DNA from: Micromonospora zingiberis
GTDB taxonomy: Bacteria; Actinomycetota; Actinomycetes; Mycobacteriales; Micromonosporaceae
Length of the DNA: 64,000 bases
Direction of reading: 5' to 3'
NCBI RefSeq assembly: GCF_004331455.1
Contig: NZ_SJJR01000001.1
Span: 434,001-498,000, forward strand
The notes under the pieces are model-generated. The model had not been told where the DNA came from. It was given only the letters and a program-made list of their open reading frames with translations, and ran no database searches. The translations under genes were made by a program, and so were the position numbers. This document shows, piece after piece, positions 37,296 through 45,491 of the stretch (the stretch's first letter is position 1; each line of letters begins with the position of its first letter).

Positions 37296-39254
37296 CTACG
37301 GGAAGGGGTGCGGGTTCAGGTTGCGGCCGGTGGCGCCGAGCCGGTCCGGTCCGTGCTGGCCTCGGGCCAGGTGGCGGTCCAGTCGGTCGCTGTAGAGCAC
37401 CCGCTGCCGCTGCCAGCCGAAGTCGATCGGCACCAGGGCGGGGGCGACCACGGCCACCGTGTGCACCCCGGCGATCTCCTGCTCCGGGCAGGTCTGGTCG
37501 ACCGCGACGACGTCACCGCCCAGCCCGGCGATCAGCTCGCCCAGGTACTCCGTGTCGGCCCGCAGGTCGTCGTGGGTCGGCCGGGCGGCCAGCCAGTCGC
37601 CGTACAGGTCGCTCATCGAGCGCAGCGGCGGGTCGTCGAAGAGGAACCGCGCGTGGTCGGTCATCTCCGGCAGCCCGTACAGCAGGGCGTGGTGGCTCAG
37701 CTCGGTGACCTTGGTGTAGTCGCGGGTCATCTCCCGCAGTTCCGGCTCGCTGGCGGCCACCCGCTCGTCGAAGCCGGGCACGTACGACGCGGTTTCGCAG
37801 ACCGCCGCGCGGACCGCGTCGTCGGGGTCCAGGCTGGCCCCGGCGGCGAAGCAGAGCTGGCCGAGCCCGTCGCCACGCTTGACGGCGACCGCGGTGACCA
37901 CCGGTACGGGCAGGTCGGCGCGGGTGTCGAAGAGGCGCAGGTCGTACCCGAGCAGGTTCACCCGATCGATCATGAAGTGCACCCGCTCGTCACGGCAGGT
38001 GGCCGGGTCGATCTCGGCCAGCCGCGCGGAGCCGTACCAGGCGAGCAGGAAGGCGTCCCGCTCGACCAGTTCGAGCATGCCGTGCAGCAGCGCCTCCTCC
38101 AGGCAACTGCCACTGGCACAGCCGTTGGAGCACTCCTGGACGAACTTGCGTTGGTCGGTGCGCCGGTCCAGGTAGTACACCAACTGCTCGGGGACCAGCC
38201 GGGACGCGCGGTCGCGCAGCGAGTAGCCCCAGACCCAGTGCATCGGCTCGGTCGGCGAGTACGGGGTGTAGTAGAGCCCGTGGCCGTGGTAGAACGCCGG
38301 GTGGTAGCCGAGGCCGGCGGGGTCGAGGGCGTGCGGGGCGAGGTTGGCGTAGCTGTCGAGGACCGTGGGCCGCTTGCCCCGGGGGAACTGGCCGGCATAC
38401 CGTTCCAGTCCTTCCAGCAGCGCGTACGTCTCGCTGCTGCCGTAGCTGTTGGCGTGTCCGCTCCACCACATCTCGTGCAGGTCGTAGCGGCTGCGTACCC
38501 GGAAATATCCGGTCACCGGCGCGGTCGCGGTGGCGTTGTAGGCGCGCAGCGCGCTGCCACCCAACGCGCCGACGACCGGGTTGGCCAGCGCCGTCACCGG
38601 CAGGTCGAGCTCGGCGGCCGAGCGCAGCCGGTACGCCGCCGGGTCCGGCTTGGGTCGGCTGGTCAACGGCATGACCGCGGCCTCGGCGGTGTCCGCCCCG
38701 GGATCGGCGCAGGCCGGGCACTCGGAGTCGGCGAGCACCGCCACGGTCGTCGTCTCCAGGGTGTCCATCCGCAGCTGCCAGAGCCGGCCCACGCCCGGCC
38801 GATCGGACGCCCTGCTGGCGGCGGTGAGCACCAGCTGCCACAGCGCGTCGACCGCGAACGGCGTCAGGTGTGGCAACGCGCCGACGGTGCCGACCTGGGC
38901 GCCGTGCTCCAGGGCGTGCCGCTCCTCGCGTACCCGGATGGCCTGCCAGCGACGCTGTACGCAGAGCGGGCAGGGCCCGCCTCGTCGGCCGTCCGTCGGC
39001 GCTGCCCAGCGCGGGCCGACCAGCGCGGTGCTGCCGTACAACCAGATCGGCAGGACGGCACCGCCCGGTACCGCCTCGGCGTCGTCGCGGTTGGCGTCGG
39101 TGAGCCCCAGCGCGGCGATCCGGACGGTGAGCCCGTCCAGCGGCGTCGGACCCGGCGGAGGCGGCCGGTCCTGGCGTCGTTCGTGGAGCACCTCACCGAG
39201 CTGCTTGAGGCTGCTGTCCCATCCGGTGGAGGTGGTCCGGACGTCGACGATCAT
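37296..39254 (-). CDS. YcaO cyclodehydratase (RiPP cluster)
   Basis: A 652-residue enzyme that uses ATP to convert core Cys/Ser/Thr to azolines. The N-terminal 215 residues are a cyclodehydratase-partner-like domain with a CPLC (95-98) and CPAC (179-182) zinc knuckle. The YcaO domain follows, with ATP-binding signatures SSETYALLEGLER (273-285) and EEALLHGMLELVERD (386-400). It ends in PHPFP, the proline-rich C-terminus needed for catalysis in azoline-forming YcaO proteins. The start ATG 39254 is preceded by AGGTGA; an upstream extension in frame would overlap the last precursor gene. It is the catalytic cyclodehydratase of this cluster. Confidence 0.93.
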   Translation of the reverse strand: MIVDVRTTSTGWDSSLKQLGEVLHERRQDRPPPPGPTPLDGLTVRIAALGLTDANRDDAEAVPGGAVLPIWLYGSTALVGPRWAAPTDGRRGGPCPLCVQRRWQAIRVREERHALEHGAQVGTVGALPHLTPFAVDALWQLVLTAASRASDRPGVGRLWQLRMDTLETTTVAVLADSECPACADPGADTAEAAVMPLTSRPKPDPAAYRLRSAAELDLPVTALANPVVGALGGSALRAYNATATAPVTGYFRVRSRYDLHEMWWSGHANSYGSSETYALLEGLERYAGQFPRGKRPTVLDSYANLAPHALDPAGLGYHPAFYHGHGLYYTPYSPTEPMHWVWGYSLRDRASRLVPEQLVYYLDRRTDQRKFVQECSNGCASGSCLEEALLHGMLELVERDAFLLAWYGSARLAEIDPATCRDERVHFMIDRVNLLGYDLRLFDTRADLPVPVVTAVAVKRGDGLGQLCFAAGASLDPDDAVRAAVCETASYVPGFDERVAASEPELREMTRDYTKVTELSHHALLYGLPEMTDHARFLFDDPPLRSMSDLYGDWLAARPTHDDLRADTEYLGELIAGLGGDVVAVDQTCPEQEIAGVHTVAVVAPALVPIDFGWQRQRVLYSDRLDRHLARGQHGPDRLGATGRNLNPHPFP

Positions 39255-39342
39255 GCGGTTCACCTGTCTGCGGTCGTGCGGCGGGGGCGGGGTACCGGGT
39301 GCCCCGCCGACGTGGACCGCCGGCGGGGACGGTGGCGGGTGG

Positions 39343-39528
39343 TTATCCGCCGCCGCATCCGGTGCTGGTGCTGCTGCTGCAGCAGCTCGACGTGCTGCAA
39401 CTGCAGCAGCTCGAGCAGGAGCAGCTGGAGCTGGACCAGTCCATGACCATGGCGTCGATCGCGTCGACGTCCTCGATCTCGAACGTCTCCGTTTCGAGCG
39501 TGCGCAGTTCCTCACTGAGCTCCGGCAT
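39343..39528 (-). CDS. RiPP precursor peptide 3, Ser/Thr/Cys-only core
   Basis: A 61-residue peptide, third of three in transcription order. Leader MPELSEELRTLETETFEIED followed by VDAIDAMVMD, then a core from Trp31. Residues 32-51 consist only of Ser, Thr and Cys and are identical to residues 32-51 of precursor 1; the tail adds SSTSTGCGGG. TETFEIED is shared by all three leaders and is the likely recognition site. It lies 88 bp upstream of the YcaO gene. The cleavage site is not known; the change from acidic leader to polar core suggests near residue 30. Confidence 0.9.
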   Translation of the reverse strand: MPELSEELRTLETETFEIEDVDAIDAMVMDWSSSSCSCSSCCSCSTSSCCSSSTSTGCGGG

Positions 39529-39604
39529 CTGGGTACACCTCCCCTCGGAGGGCTTGAGGGTCACGTCGACCGTGGGCGTCCGGACCACCCGGCGGCCCGG
39601 TGAC

Positions 39605-39823
39605 CTAACTGGTGCTGCTGCAACTCGACGAGGTGCAGCTGCAACAACTGGACGTACTGCAACTCGAACAACTCGACGTGCTGGTGCTACTGCTGCAGAT
39701 GTCCATCAGGTCGGCGGACAGTTCCGCGATGTCCTCGACCTCGAACGTCTCGGTCTGCAGGTCGCGCAGTTCACTGCGGACCGAGTCGGGTAGCGAACCG
39801 GATGGCGGGGGTTGTGTCGGCAC
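39605..39823 (-). CDS. RiPP precursor peptide 2, Ser/Thr/Cys-only core
   Basis: A 72-residue peptide starting at GTG 39823, chosen for AAGGAG 6 nt upstream. Leader: Pro-rich start (PTQPPPSGS), then SVRSELRDLQTETFEVEDIAEL. From Cys43 to the end (30 residues) every residue is Ser, Thr or Cys; it shares SSCSTSSCCS with the other two cores but ends differently (TSSSCSSTS). This is the most divergent member, so the cluster probably makes at least two related products. Confidence 0.9.
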   Translation of the reverse strand: MPTQPPPSGSLPDSVRSELRDLQTETFEVEDIAELSADLMDICSSSTSTSSCSSCSTSSCCSCTSSSCSSTS

Positions 39824-40003
39824 GGACGTCTCCTTGAGCCGCGATCGGCGCCAGTCGTCGGGGTGGGGGCCGCACCACCACGGTGGATCCAGCGGAGGCA
39901 CGCGGGGCTGCTCGCCGGGGTGAGCCGGCGGCGGTCGGGCGTTGTGTTGCGGTCCCACCGGGACGGAAGGTCATCGGCGTCGGGGGCAAACCCGTTCACC
40001 CGG

Positions 40004-40186
40004 TCAGCCGCAGCTGGAGGTGCTGGTGCTGGTGCTGCAGCAGCTGGACGTGCTGCAACTGCAACAGCTGGAGCAGGAGCAGCTGGAGCTGCTGGCCGCG
40101 AGCGTCTCTCCGCCGTCGGTGACCTCTTCGATTTCGAAGGTTTCGGTCTCCAGTTCGCGCAGCTCGTCGTTCAGGGTGATCGGCAT
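40004..40186 (-). CDS. RiPP precursor peptide 1, Ser/Thr/Cys-only core
   Basis: A 60-residue peptide with AAGGAGG 9 nt before its ATG. Leader MPITLNDELRELETETFEIEE, then a short GGETLAA that looks like a protease-accessible hinge; the core runs from Ser32. Of residues 32-60, 28 of 29 are Ser (16), Thr (4) or Cys (8), with a single final Gly. The double-Cys steps SCCS occur twice. Fully modified, it would be a long chain of thiazoles, oxazoles and/or dehydroalanines. First precursor after the E1-like gene, 55 bp downstream; 180 bp separate it from precursor 2. Confidence 0.92.
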   Translation of the reverse strand: MPITLNDELRELETETFEIEEVTDGGETLAASSSSCSCSSCCSCSTSSCCSTSTSTSSCG

Positions 40187-40241
40187 GTTTCCACCTCCTT
40201 CCCACGGTGGGTGCCTCGCTGGACCACGTGTCGTGGTGGTT

Positions 40242-42386
40242 TCAGTCGGCCGTGCGGCCGTGGTGGCGCAGCAGGACCACACCGCTGCGGAACGCCCCGC
40301 TGGCCCTGATGTCGCGGGTGGTGGTCTCGACCAGCAGGACGCTGATCGACCGTTCGGCCAGCGCGGCCAGCACGGCGGCCCGGTCGGTGACCGCCGAGGC
40401 GTCGGCGGCGTCGGTGGCGGCCGGGGCGGGGCCGGCCACGAGCGTCGCCGGCTCGAAGTCGCGCAGCACCGGGTCGCCGAGGTCGGCGTCGGCCCGCTCG
40501 AAGTGCCGCACCTGGACCTGGCCGACCGCGTCCCGTACGGCGGCCAGCCGGGTGGTGACCGGGTCGAAGCCGCCGGCCAGTGCCCAGTGACGGCGGTCGG
40601 TGCCGGGTAGTTCGGTGACGGCGAGCACCGCGTGCGCCGGGGCGGCTGCGGGCAGTGCGACGACCGTCAGCCGGCAGCCGAGCCGATGTGCCGCCTTCAC
40701 CACGAAGGCGGTGTCTTCGTCGCCGACCAGCTCCTCCTCGCTGACCTCCCGTGGCCCGGACCGGCCGCGCATGGCGCTGATCAGGGCGTGGTAGGCGAGC
40801 GCGTCGGCCAGACCCTGGTCGATCACCCCGTCGAGGGTGGCCGCGACGGCCGCACCGGCCACCGTCGGCTCGGCCCATTCTCCGGCGCCGTGGCCGCCGC
40901 CGGGCAGCGCCAGCACGGCGGGAACCCAGACCTGGTCGGAACTGCCGAGCACCTGGGCGGGCAGCCACCGCCGCCGCGAGTCGTCCGGGGGTGCGCCGGT
41001 CGCCGTGTCCAGCTCCAGCCAGGGCACCGGATCCGCACCACGCTCGCGGAGCTCGGCGGCGGACGTGGTGAGCGCACCGGCCGGATCGGCGTACCGGCCG
41101 GCGTGGTCGCGGATCACCGTCCGGTAGGCGGCCAGCCGGGCGCCCATCACGGTGTGCACGTCGAAGGCGGTCACCTCGCGGGGCCCTCGGCGGCCGGGCA
41201 GCCGCAGCCGGGCCGTCTTCAGCGGCGCCTGTTCCAGCGGGTCGTCGACGAACCGGGTGAAGACTCCGGCGTTCGGTGCCACCAGCACCTCGGCCCGCTG
41301 GTACGTCTCGTCGTCGGTGTCGGCGGGCGTCGGCGGTGCGGGCACCTCGACGTGCCGGCAGACGGGGCACGCCGGGTGCGGCAGCACCCGCTCCCGGGTG
41401 GATTCCAGGGTGGTCGTGTCGAGCAGGAGCACCCCGGCCGCGGTGTCCGGCGCGAGTGCCCCGGTGAGCGCCCGGAACAGTTCGAACGCGGCGGCGTTGC
41501 CCAGCATCCGCCCGGTCACCTCGGGCAGCGCTGCCGGTACGCCGACCGAGACGGCAAGCTGGCGCCAGAACTCGGCCGACGTCGCCGGGTCGGCCGCGGC
41601 GGTGAGGCGGAGCTGGGCGCAGAGCCAGCAGGGCGCCTGGCCGGCGGCCACGGTCGGCCCGACCACCGCGCGCTGCTCGTCCCAGCAGACCGGCACCAGC
41701 AGCGGGCCGTCCCGGTGGCAGCGGCGGGCCAGTTCGGCGAGGCGGGACAGGCCGTCCGGCCCGGTGCAGTAGACCACCGCGTCCGCGTCGCCGACGGTCA
41801 GCGGTACGGCGTGCACGGTGGCCTCGGCCGCCACCCCGTCGGCCCGCAACTCGGCCAGGTCGGCCCGCAGCGCCTCGACGTACCAGCCCGGGTCGTCGTC
41901 GGGATACAGGTCCAGCCGTACGCATCCGTTGCGCAGCAGACCGAGGGCGGCGGCGAGCAGCGGCGCCCCGCTACCGCCCAGCACCACCCGGGCCTGGTGG
42001 AAGCGCAGGAACCGGCCGGTGGGGTCGTCGGTGAAGTGGTCGACGAACTCGACCTGCGCGGCGAACCGGCGGGCCAACGGCGGCGGCAGCTCGGCGCGGT
42101 CCCCGGCGTCCTTGGCGAAGCCACGGGCGATCAGCGCCCGGACGAGGGTCAGCACGGTCTGCCGCTGCCCCGGGTCGAGGGTCTCGGTGAGCTGCGCGAG
42201 GGTGTGTTCGCCGGTCAGGTACGGGCTCAGCGACGTCAACCAGCGGAAGGCCGTCCTGCCCTTGATCAGGAAGGCGGTGTCCGGGCCGCGCAGGTACGCC
42301 CCGGCCGGCGCGTCCAGGAAGACCACGTCGTGCCGCAGCTTCGGCCGCATTGCCAGCGTCTTCCCGCCGTCCAGCGACTCGCTCAT
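40242..42386 (-). CDS. Ocin-ThiF-like / E1-like partner protein with leader-binding domain (RiPP cluster)
   Basis: A 714-residue protein, first in the leftward operon. Residues about 14-95 look like a PqqD-type recognition element (VVFLDAPAGAYLRGPDTAFLIKGR...), which binds the precursor leader. An E1/ThiF-like Rossmann segment follows (RVVLGGSGAPLLAAALGLLRNG), with zinc cysteines in CWLC and CPVC. The C-terminal about 380 residues resemble a YcaO domain without its ATP-binding ER/ERD signatures (AGAAVAATLDGVIDQGLADAL where these would be), so a degenerate copy. It would present the peptide to the active YcaO protein. Start ATG 42386 is preceded by GGGGG; an ATG seven codons upstream is possible. 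Confidence 0.82.
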   Translation of the reverse strand: MSESLDGGKTLAMRPKLRHDVVFLDAPAGAYLRGPDTAFLIKGRTAFRWLTSLSPYLTGEHTLAQLTETLDPGQRQTVLTLVRALIARGFAKDAGDRAELPPPLARRFAAQVEFVDHFTDDPTGRFLRFHQARVVLGGSGAPLLAAALGLLRNGCVRLDLYPDDDPGWYVEALRADLAELRADGVAAEATVHAVPLTVGDADAVVYCTGPDGLSRLAELARRCHRDGPLLVPVCWDEQRAVVGPTVAAGQAPCWLCAQLRLTAAADPATSAEFWRQLAVSVGVPAALPEVTGRMLGNAAAFELFRALTGALAPDTAAGVLLLDTTTLESTRERVLPHPACPVCRHVEVPAPPTPADTDDETYQRAEVLVAPNAGVFTRFVDDPLEQAPLKTARLRLPGRRGPREVTAFDVHTVMGARLAAYRTVIRDHAGRYADPAGALTTSAAELRERGADPVPWLELDTATGAPPDDSRRRWLPAQVLGSSDQVWVPAVLALPGGGHGAGEWAEPTVAGAAVAATLDGVIDQGLADALAYHALISAMRGRSGPREVSEEELVGDEDTAFVVKAAHRLGCRLTVVALPAAAPAHAVLAVTELPGTDRRHWALAGGFDPVTTRLAAVRDAVGQVQVRHFERADADLGDPVLRDFEPATLVAGPAPAATDAADASAVTDRAAVLAALAERSISVLLVETTTRDIRASGAFRSGVVLLRHHGRTAD

Positions 42387-42830
42387 CAGGCCCCCATGCA
42401 TCGACATCGACCGTCTCGAAAGTGACTACATGCTGCCCATGATCTACTCGCCAGTCAACAAACTCTTTCGAAAAAAGTAATGCCCGAGGTGAATATCCCG
42501 GCCGTGAGCTGCGGCTAAGACAAAACGTACGTTCAGCGGCCGGGTAGGGGCTGTCGCGAGCCTATGACCTCCGCTACCCTGTGGTGCGTCCCGGCTTCGG
42601 TGCAGGTCAAAGGCATGAAGCGGTGCCTCCAACCTGGACCGAGGCTGCGCGACTTCTGGGCAACCGCACCACCGGGCACCACGCCGGATCCAGCTAAGGA
42701 AAAGTTAATTGGCGACGTGCAAGCAACCCTGCGTGGCGGCAGGGGAATTCGAGGCACCAGACATGAACATTCGAGAAAATCGACGGGACCGGTCCCCATT
42801 GCCCGATTTTCCGGTTACGGCGCTCCGTTG
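42387..42830. promoter_or_regulatory. Divergent promoter region of the RiPP cluster
   Basis: About 440 bp between the biosynthetic operon and the exporter, clearly richer in A/T than its surroundings. It contains AACGTACGTT (42524-42533), a 10-bp perfect palindrome. No convincing coding frame. Both promoters should lie here; no pathway-specific regulator gene is present in the cluster, so a distant regulator is expected. Confidence 0.5.
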
Positions 42831-43787
42831 ATGGGCGACCGTTTCGCCGTCGAACTGCACGAGGTCAGCAAGCGCTATCCGGGTGGGGTCACCGCCGTCG
42901 ACGGGCTCGACCTGCGGGTACGCGAGGGTGAGGTGCTCGGTTTCCTGGGCCCCAACGGTGCCGGCAAGACCACCACGATGCGGATGCTGGTCGGACTCGT
43001 CCGCCCGAGCGGTGGCCGCATCCGGGTCCTGGGCGAACCGCCCGGACGGCAACTGGCCCGGGTCGGCGCGCTGATCGAATCGCCCACCTTCTACCCGCAC
43101 CTGTCCGGACGGGACAACCTGCGGCTGGCCGCCCGGTACGCGGGCGTACCGGATGCCGCCGCCGACCGGGTGCTGGCCGAGGTGGGCCTGACCGACCGCG
43201 CCGGCTCACCGTTTCGCACCTACTCCCTGGGCATGAAGCAGCGGTTGGGGGTGGCCGCCGCGCTGCTCAAGGAGCCGAGCCTGCTGATCCTCGACGAGCC
43301 GACCAACGGCCTCGACCCGGCCGGCGTGGCGGAGATGCGGGAACTGCTGCGGACCCTCGGCCAGCGCGGGCAGACCGTACTGCTCTCCAGTCACGTGCTC
43401 GCCGAGGTGGAGCAGGTCTGCGACCGGATCGCGGTCATCAACCGGGGCCGGCTGGTCGCCGAGGGCACGCCGGACGAGTTGCGGGGCGCGTTGGGCACCG
43501 GCGTACTGCTCATCGACGCCGACCCCACCGACGAGGCGATCGCCTGCCTGCGCGCGGACGACCGGGTCGCGGCGGTGCAACAGGTCGACGGGCAACTGCG
43601 GGTCAGTACCGATCCGGCCCTGGCCGGCGCGCTCAACCGGCTACTCGTCACCGCCGGCGTCGAGGTACGCGAACTGCGCCCGCTGCGCCACTCGCTGGAG
43701 GAGGCGTTCCTGGAACTGACCGCACCGGCGCCATCCCGGCCGCAGCGATCCGACCAGCCGGCCGCGACGACGGGAGCGAACCGATGA
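42831..43787 (+). CDS. ABC transporter ATP-binding protein (peptide export or immunity)
   Basis: A 318-residue ATPase of the CcmA/BcrA drug-export group. Walker A GPNGAGKTTTMRML (about 38-51), signature YSLGMKQRLGVAAALL, Walker B LLILDEPTNGLDPAG and switch His in LLSSHVLAEVEQ. The C-terminal about 90 residues form the regulatory domain of this group. The start MGDRFAVELHEV fits the family; the ribosome site is weak. It overlaps the permease by 4 bp. Divergent from the RiPP operon, it probably exports the product or protects the producer. Confidence 0.9.
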   Translation: MGDRFAVELHEVSKRYPGGVTAVDGLDLRVREGEVLGFLGPNGAGKTTTMRMLVGLVRPSGGRIRVLGEPPGRQLARVGALIESPTFYPHLSGRDNLRLAARYAGVPDAAADRVLAEVGLTDRAGSPFRTYSLGMKQRLGVAAALLKEPSLLILDEPTNGLDPAGVAEMRELLRTLGQRGQTVLLSSHVLAEVEQVCDRIAVINRGRLVAEGTPDELRGALGTGVLLIDADPTDEAIACLRADDRVAAVQQVDGQLRVSTDPALAGALNRLLVTAGVEVRELRPLRHSLEEAFLELTAPAPSRPQRSDQPAATTGANR

Positions 43788-44626
43788 TCGCCTCGGTACG
43801 GGCCGCCTGGTTCGCCGACCGGCGGCGGCCGGCGGTGTGGACGGTCACCGCGACCTGGACCCTGCTCGCCCTCGCGTTCGGCATCGGCATCCCCTACCTG
43901 GTGCACCTGAGCCTGGCCGGCGACCCGGAGCAGGCCGACGCCGCGGAGACCCTGCTGGCCGCCGTCCTGCCCGGCCAACTGGTCACCACCGGCATCGGGC
44001 TGTTCCCCCTCTTCGGCGGCGCCATCGTGGTCATCCTCGGCGCGCTGGTCGTCGGCAACGAGTACCGCTGGGGCACGCTCAACCTGATCTTCACGCAGCG
44101 GCCCCGACGCGGACAGGTGCTGGCCGGCCACGCCGTCGTCCTGAGTGGGCTGACCCTGCTGGTCGCGGTGGCCACCTTCGGCGCGTTGGCACTGGTCACC
44201 GGGGTGCTCGCCATGGTGGAGGGACGCGCCGCGGACTGGCCGCCGGTCGCCGACCTGGCCGGCGCGGTGGCCGCCGCCTGGCTGATCTGCACCGCGCACG
44301 CCAGCATCGGCTGGTTCCTCGCGATCGCCTTCCGCAGCACCGCCACGGCGATCGCCATCGGCCTGGTGTGGACCCTGGTCCTGGAGAACGCGATAAGCGG
44401 GCTGGCCCTGGTGCTGAGCCCGCTGACGGTGTTGCAGAAGATCCTGCTGGCGCCGAGTTCCGGCGCGCTGGCCGGCGCGCTGGGTGCGCGGTCCCAATTC
44501 GACGGTGGCACGCCCGGCGTGCTGGAATCGTCGAGCGCGGTGCTGCCGACTGTGGTCCTGCTGGGGTACACCCTGCTGATGTTCACGCTGGGCAGCTGGC
44601 TGGCGGCCCGTCGGGACGTCGGCTGA
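43784..44626 (+). CDS. ABC-2 type transporter permease
   Basis: A 280-residue membrane protein with six predicted helices, starting in an ATGA overlap with the ATPase gene. Segments include WTVTATWTLLALAFGIGIPYLVHLSL, LFGGAIVVILGALVVGNEYRWGTLNLIFTQRP (the cytoplasmic coupling segment common in ABC-2 permeases) and a last helix LLGYTLLMFTLGSWLAARR. Together with the ATPase it forms a two-component exporter of the BcrAB type, fitting self-resistance to a membrane-active or ribosome-targeting peptide. Confidence 0.88.
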   Translation: MIASVRAAWFADRRRPAVWTVTATWTLLALAFGIGIPYLVHLSLAGDPEQADAAETLLAAVLPGQLVTTGIGLFPLFGGAIVVILGALVVGNEYRWGTLNLIFTQRPRRGQVLAGHAVVLSGLTLLVAVATFGALALVTGVLAMVEGRAADWPPVADLAGAVAAAWLICTAHASIGWFLAIAFRSTATAIAIGLVWTLVLENAISGLALVLSPLTVLQKILLAPSSGALAGALGARSQFDGGTPGVLESSSAVLPTVVLLGYTLLMFTLGSWLAARRDVG

Positions 44627-44647
44627 CCCGCCGGAAGGGACGAACAG

Positions 44648-44869
44648 ATGGAGTTCCTGCTCGCATTCGCGTTGACCGGCCTGGTCGCCACCGGCGGCTG
44701 GATCGCCTGGGCCGGGGTGCGGGGCTGGTCCCGGTTCCGGGACCGCCGCCACGAGCTGCGGCTGGCCCGCGCCCGGTCGGCGGCGGAGATCCGCCAGGCC
44801 GAACTGCGCCAGGCCGAACTGGCCAACGAGACCTACCAGGACTTCGTCCGCCGCAAGCCCGAGCGCTGA
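44648..44869 (+). CDS. Small membrane protein with charged helix, unknown function
   Basis: A 73-residue protein not recognised. One N-terminal membrane helix (FLLAFALTGLVATGGWIAWAGV) is followed by a long basic/acidic amphipathic helix with the direct repeat RQAELRQAEL, predicted to be a coiled coil in the cytoplasm. GGAAGGGA precedes the ATG by about 9 nt. It is 21 bp after the exporter permease, in the same operon, so it may assist export or immunity. Confidence 0.7.
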   Translation: MEFLLAFALTGLVATGGWIAWAGVRGWSRFRDRRHELRLARARSAAEIRQAELRQAELANETYQDFVRRKPER

Positions 44870-44870
44870 G

Positions 44871-44907
44871 CGGCGGCGACCTGACCTCCTCGGCCGGGTC
44901 GCCGCCG
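44871..44907. terminator. Bidirectional terminator, 11-bp arms
   Basis: CGGCGGCGACC / GGTCGCCGCCG with a 15-nt loop, between the exporter operon and the convergent gluconokinase gene. Confidence 0.6.
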
Positions 44908-44912
44908 CCGAT

Positions 44913-45491
44913 TCACGAACGGCCGGACGGATCCGGTTGCCGCTCGACCGGCACCTCCGGCGACTCGTCGCCCACCGGCAGGCCGAGCCGCCGCACCGCC
45001 TGAACGACCAGCGCCTCGGTGCTCTGCCGCAGGTCGAGGACGATGCCCCGCTCGTCCGGCCAGAGCGGTTCCAGCGTCGCCGTCTGCGAATCCAGCAGGC
45101 TGGGCGGCATGTAGTGGCCGGCGCGCAGCGACATCCGCTCCCGAATCACCTCGGTCGGCCCGTCCAGGTGCACGAAGTCCACCCCCGGCGGCCCAAGGCG
45201 CAGCAGGTCACGGTAGGAACGCTTGAGCGCCGAGCAGGCCAGCACCGTCGAGGTGCCCTCCCGGTGCCGGGCCGCCATCCAGTCGGCCAGGGCGCGCAGC
45301 CACGGCCAGCGGGCGTCGTCGTCCAGCGGTACGCCGGCCCGCATCCGCGTCACGTTGGCCTCGGAGTGGAACTCGTCGGCCTCGGCGAAGGTCAGTCCGG
45401 TCAGCCCCGCGATGCCCCGGGCCACCGTGGTCTTGCCGGCGCCGGACACCCCCATCACCACGACGTGCCGGGTCGACGGCTCACCAGTCAT
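44913..45491 (-). CDS. gntK: Gluconokinase
   Basis: A 192-residue P-loop kinase that phosphorylates D-gluconate to 6-phosphogluconate. P-loop [11 protein letters not shown] (14-24), then [29 protein letters not shown], the GntK hallmark, and [14 protein letters not shown] with the conserved KRSYRD. It overlaps the end of the mannonate dehydratase gene by 11 bp and is the last gene of the sugar-acid operon. Confidence 0.92.
   Translation of the reverse strand: MTGEPSTRHVVVMGVSGAGKTTVARGIAGLTGLTFAEADEFHSEANVTRMRAGVPLDDDARWPWLRALADWMAARHREGTSTVLACSALKRSYRDLLRLGPPGVDFVHLDGPTEVIRERMSLRAGHYMPPSLLDSQTATLEPLWPDERGIVLDLRQSTEALVVQAVRRLGLPVGDESPEVPVERQPDPSGRS

Noticed and set aside
39612-40122. Rightward frames reading Leu/Gln/Glu-rich peptides (LQQLEQEQLEL type)
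   Set aside because: They are exact antisense of the Ser/Cys-rich precursor cores; they have no ribosome sites, while the leftward precursors do.
42564-42830. Upstream extension of the exporter ATPase frame
   Set aside because: The added 89 residues do not look like ATPase sequence; the family start MGDRFAVELHEV is at 42831.
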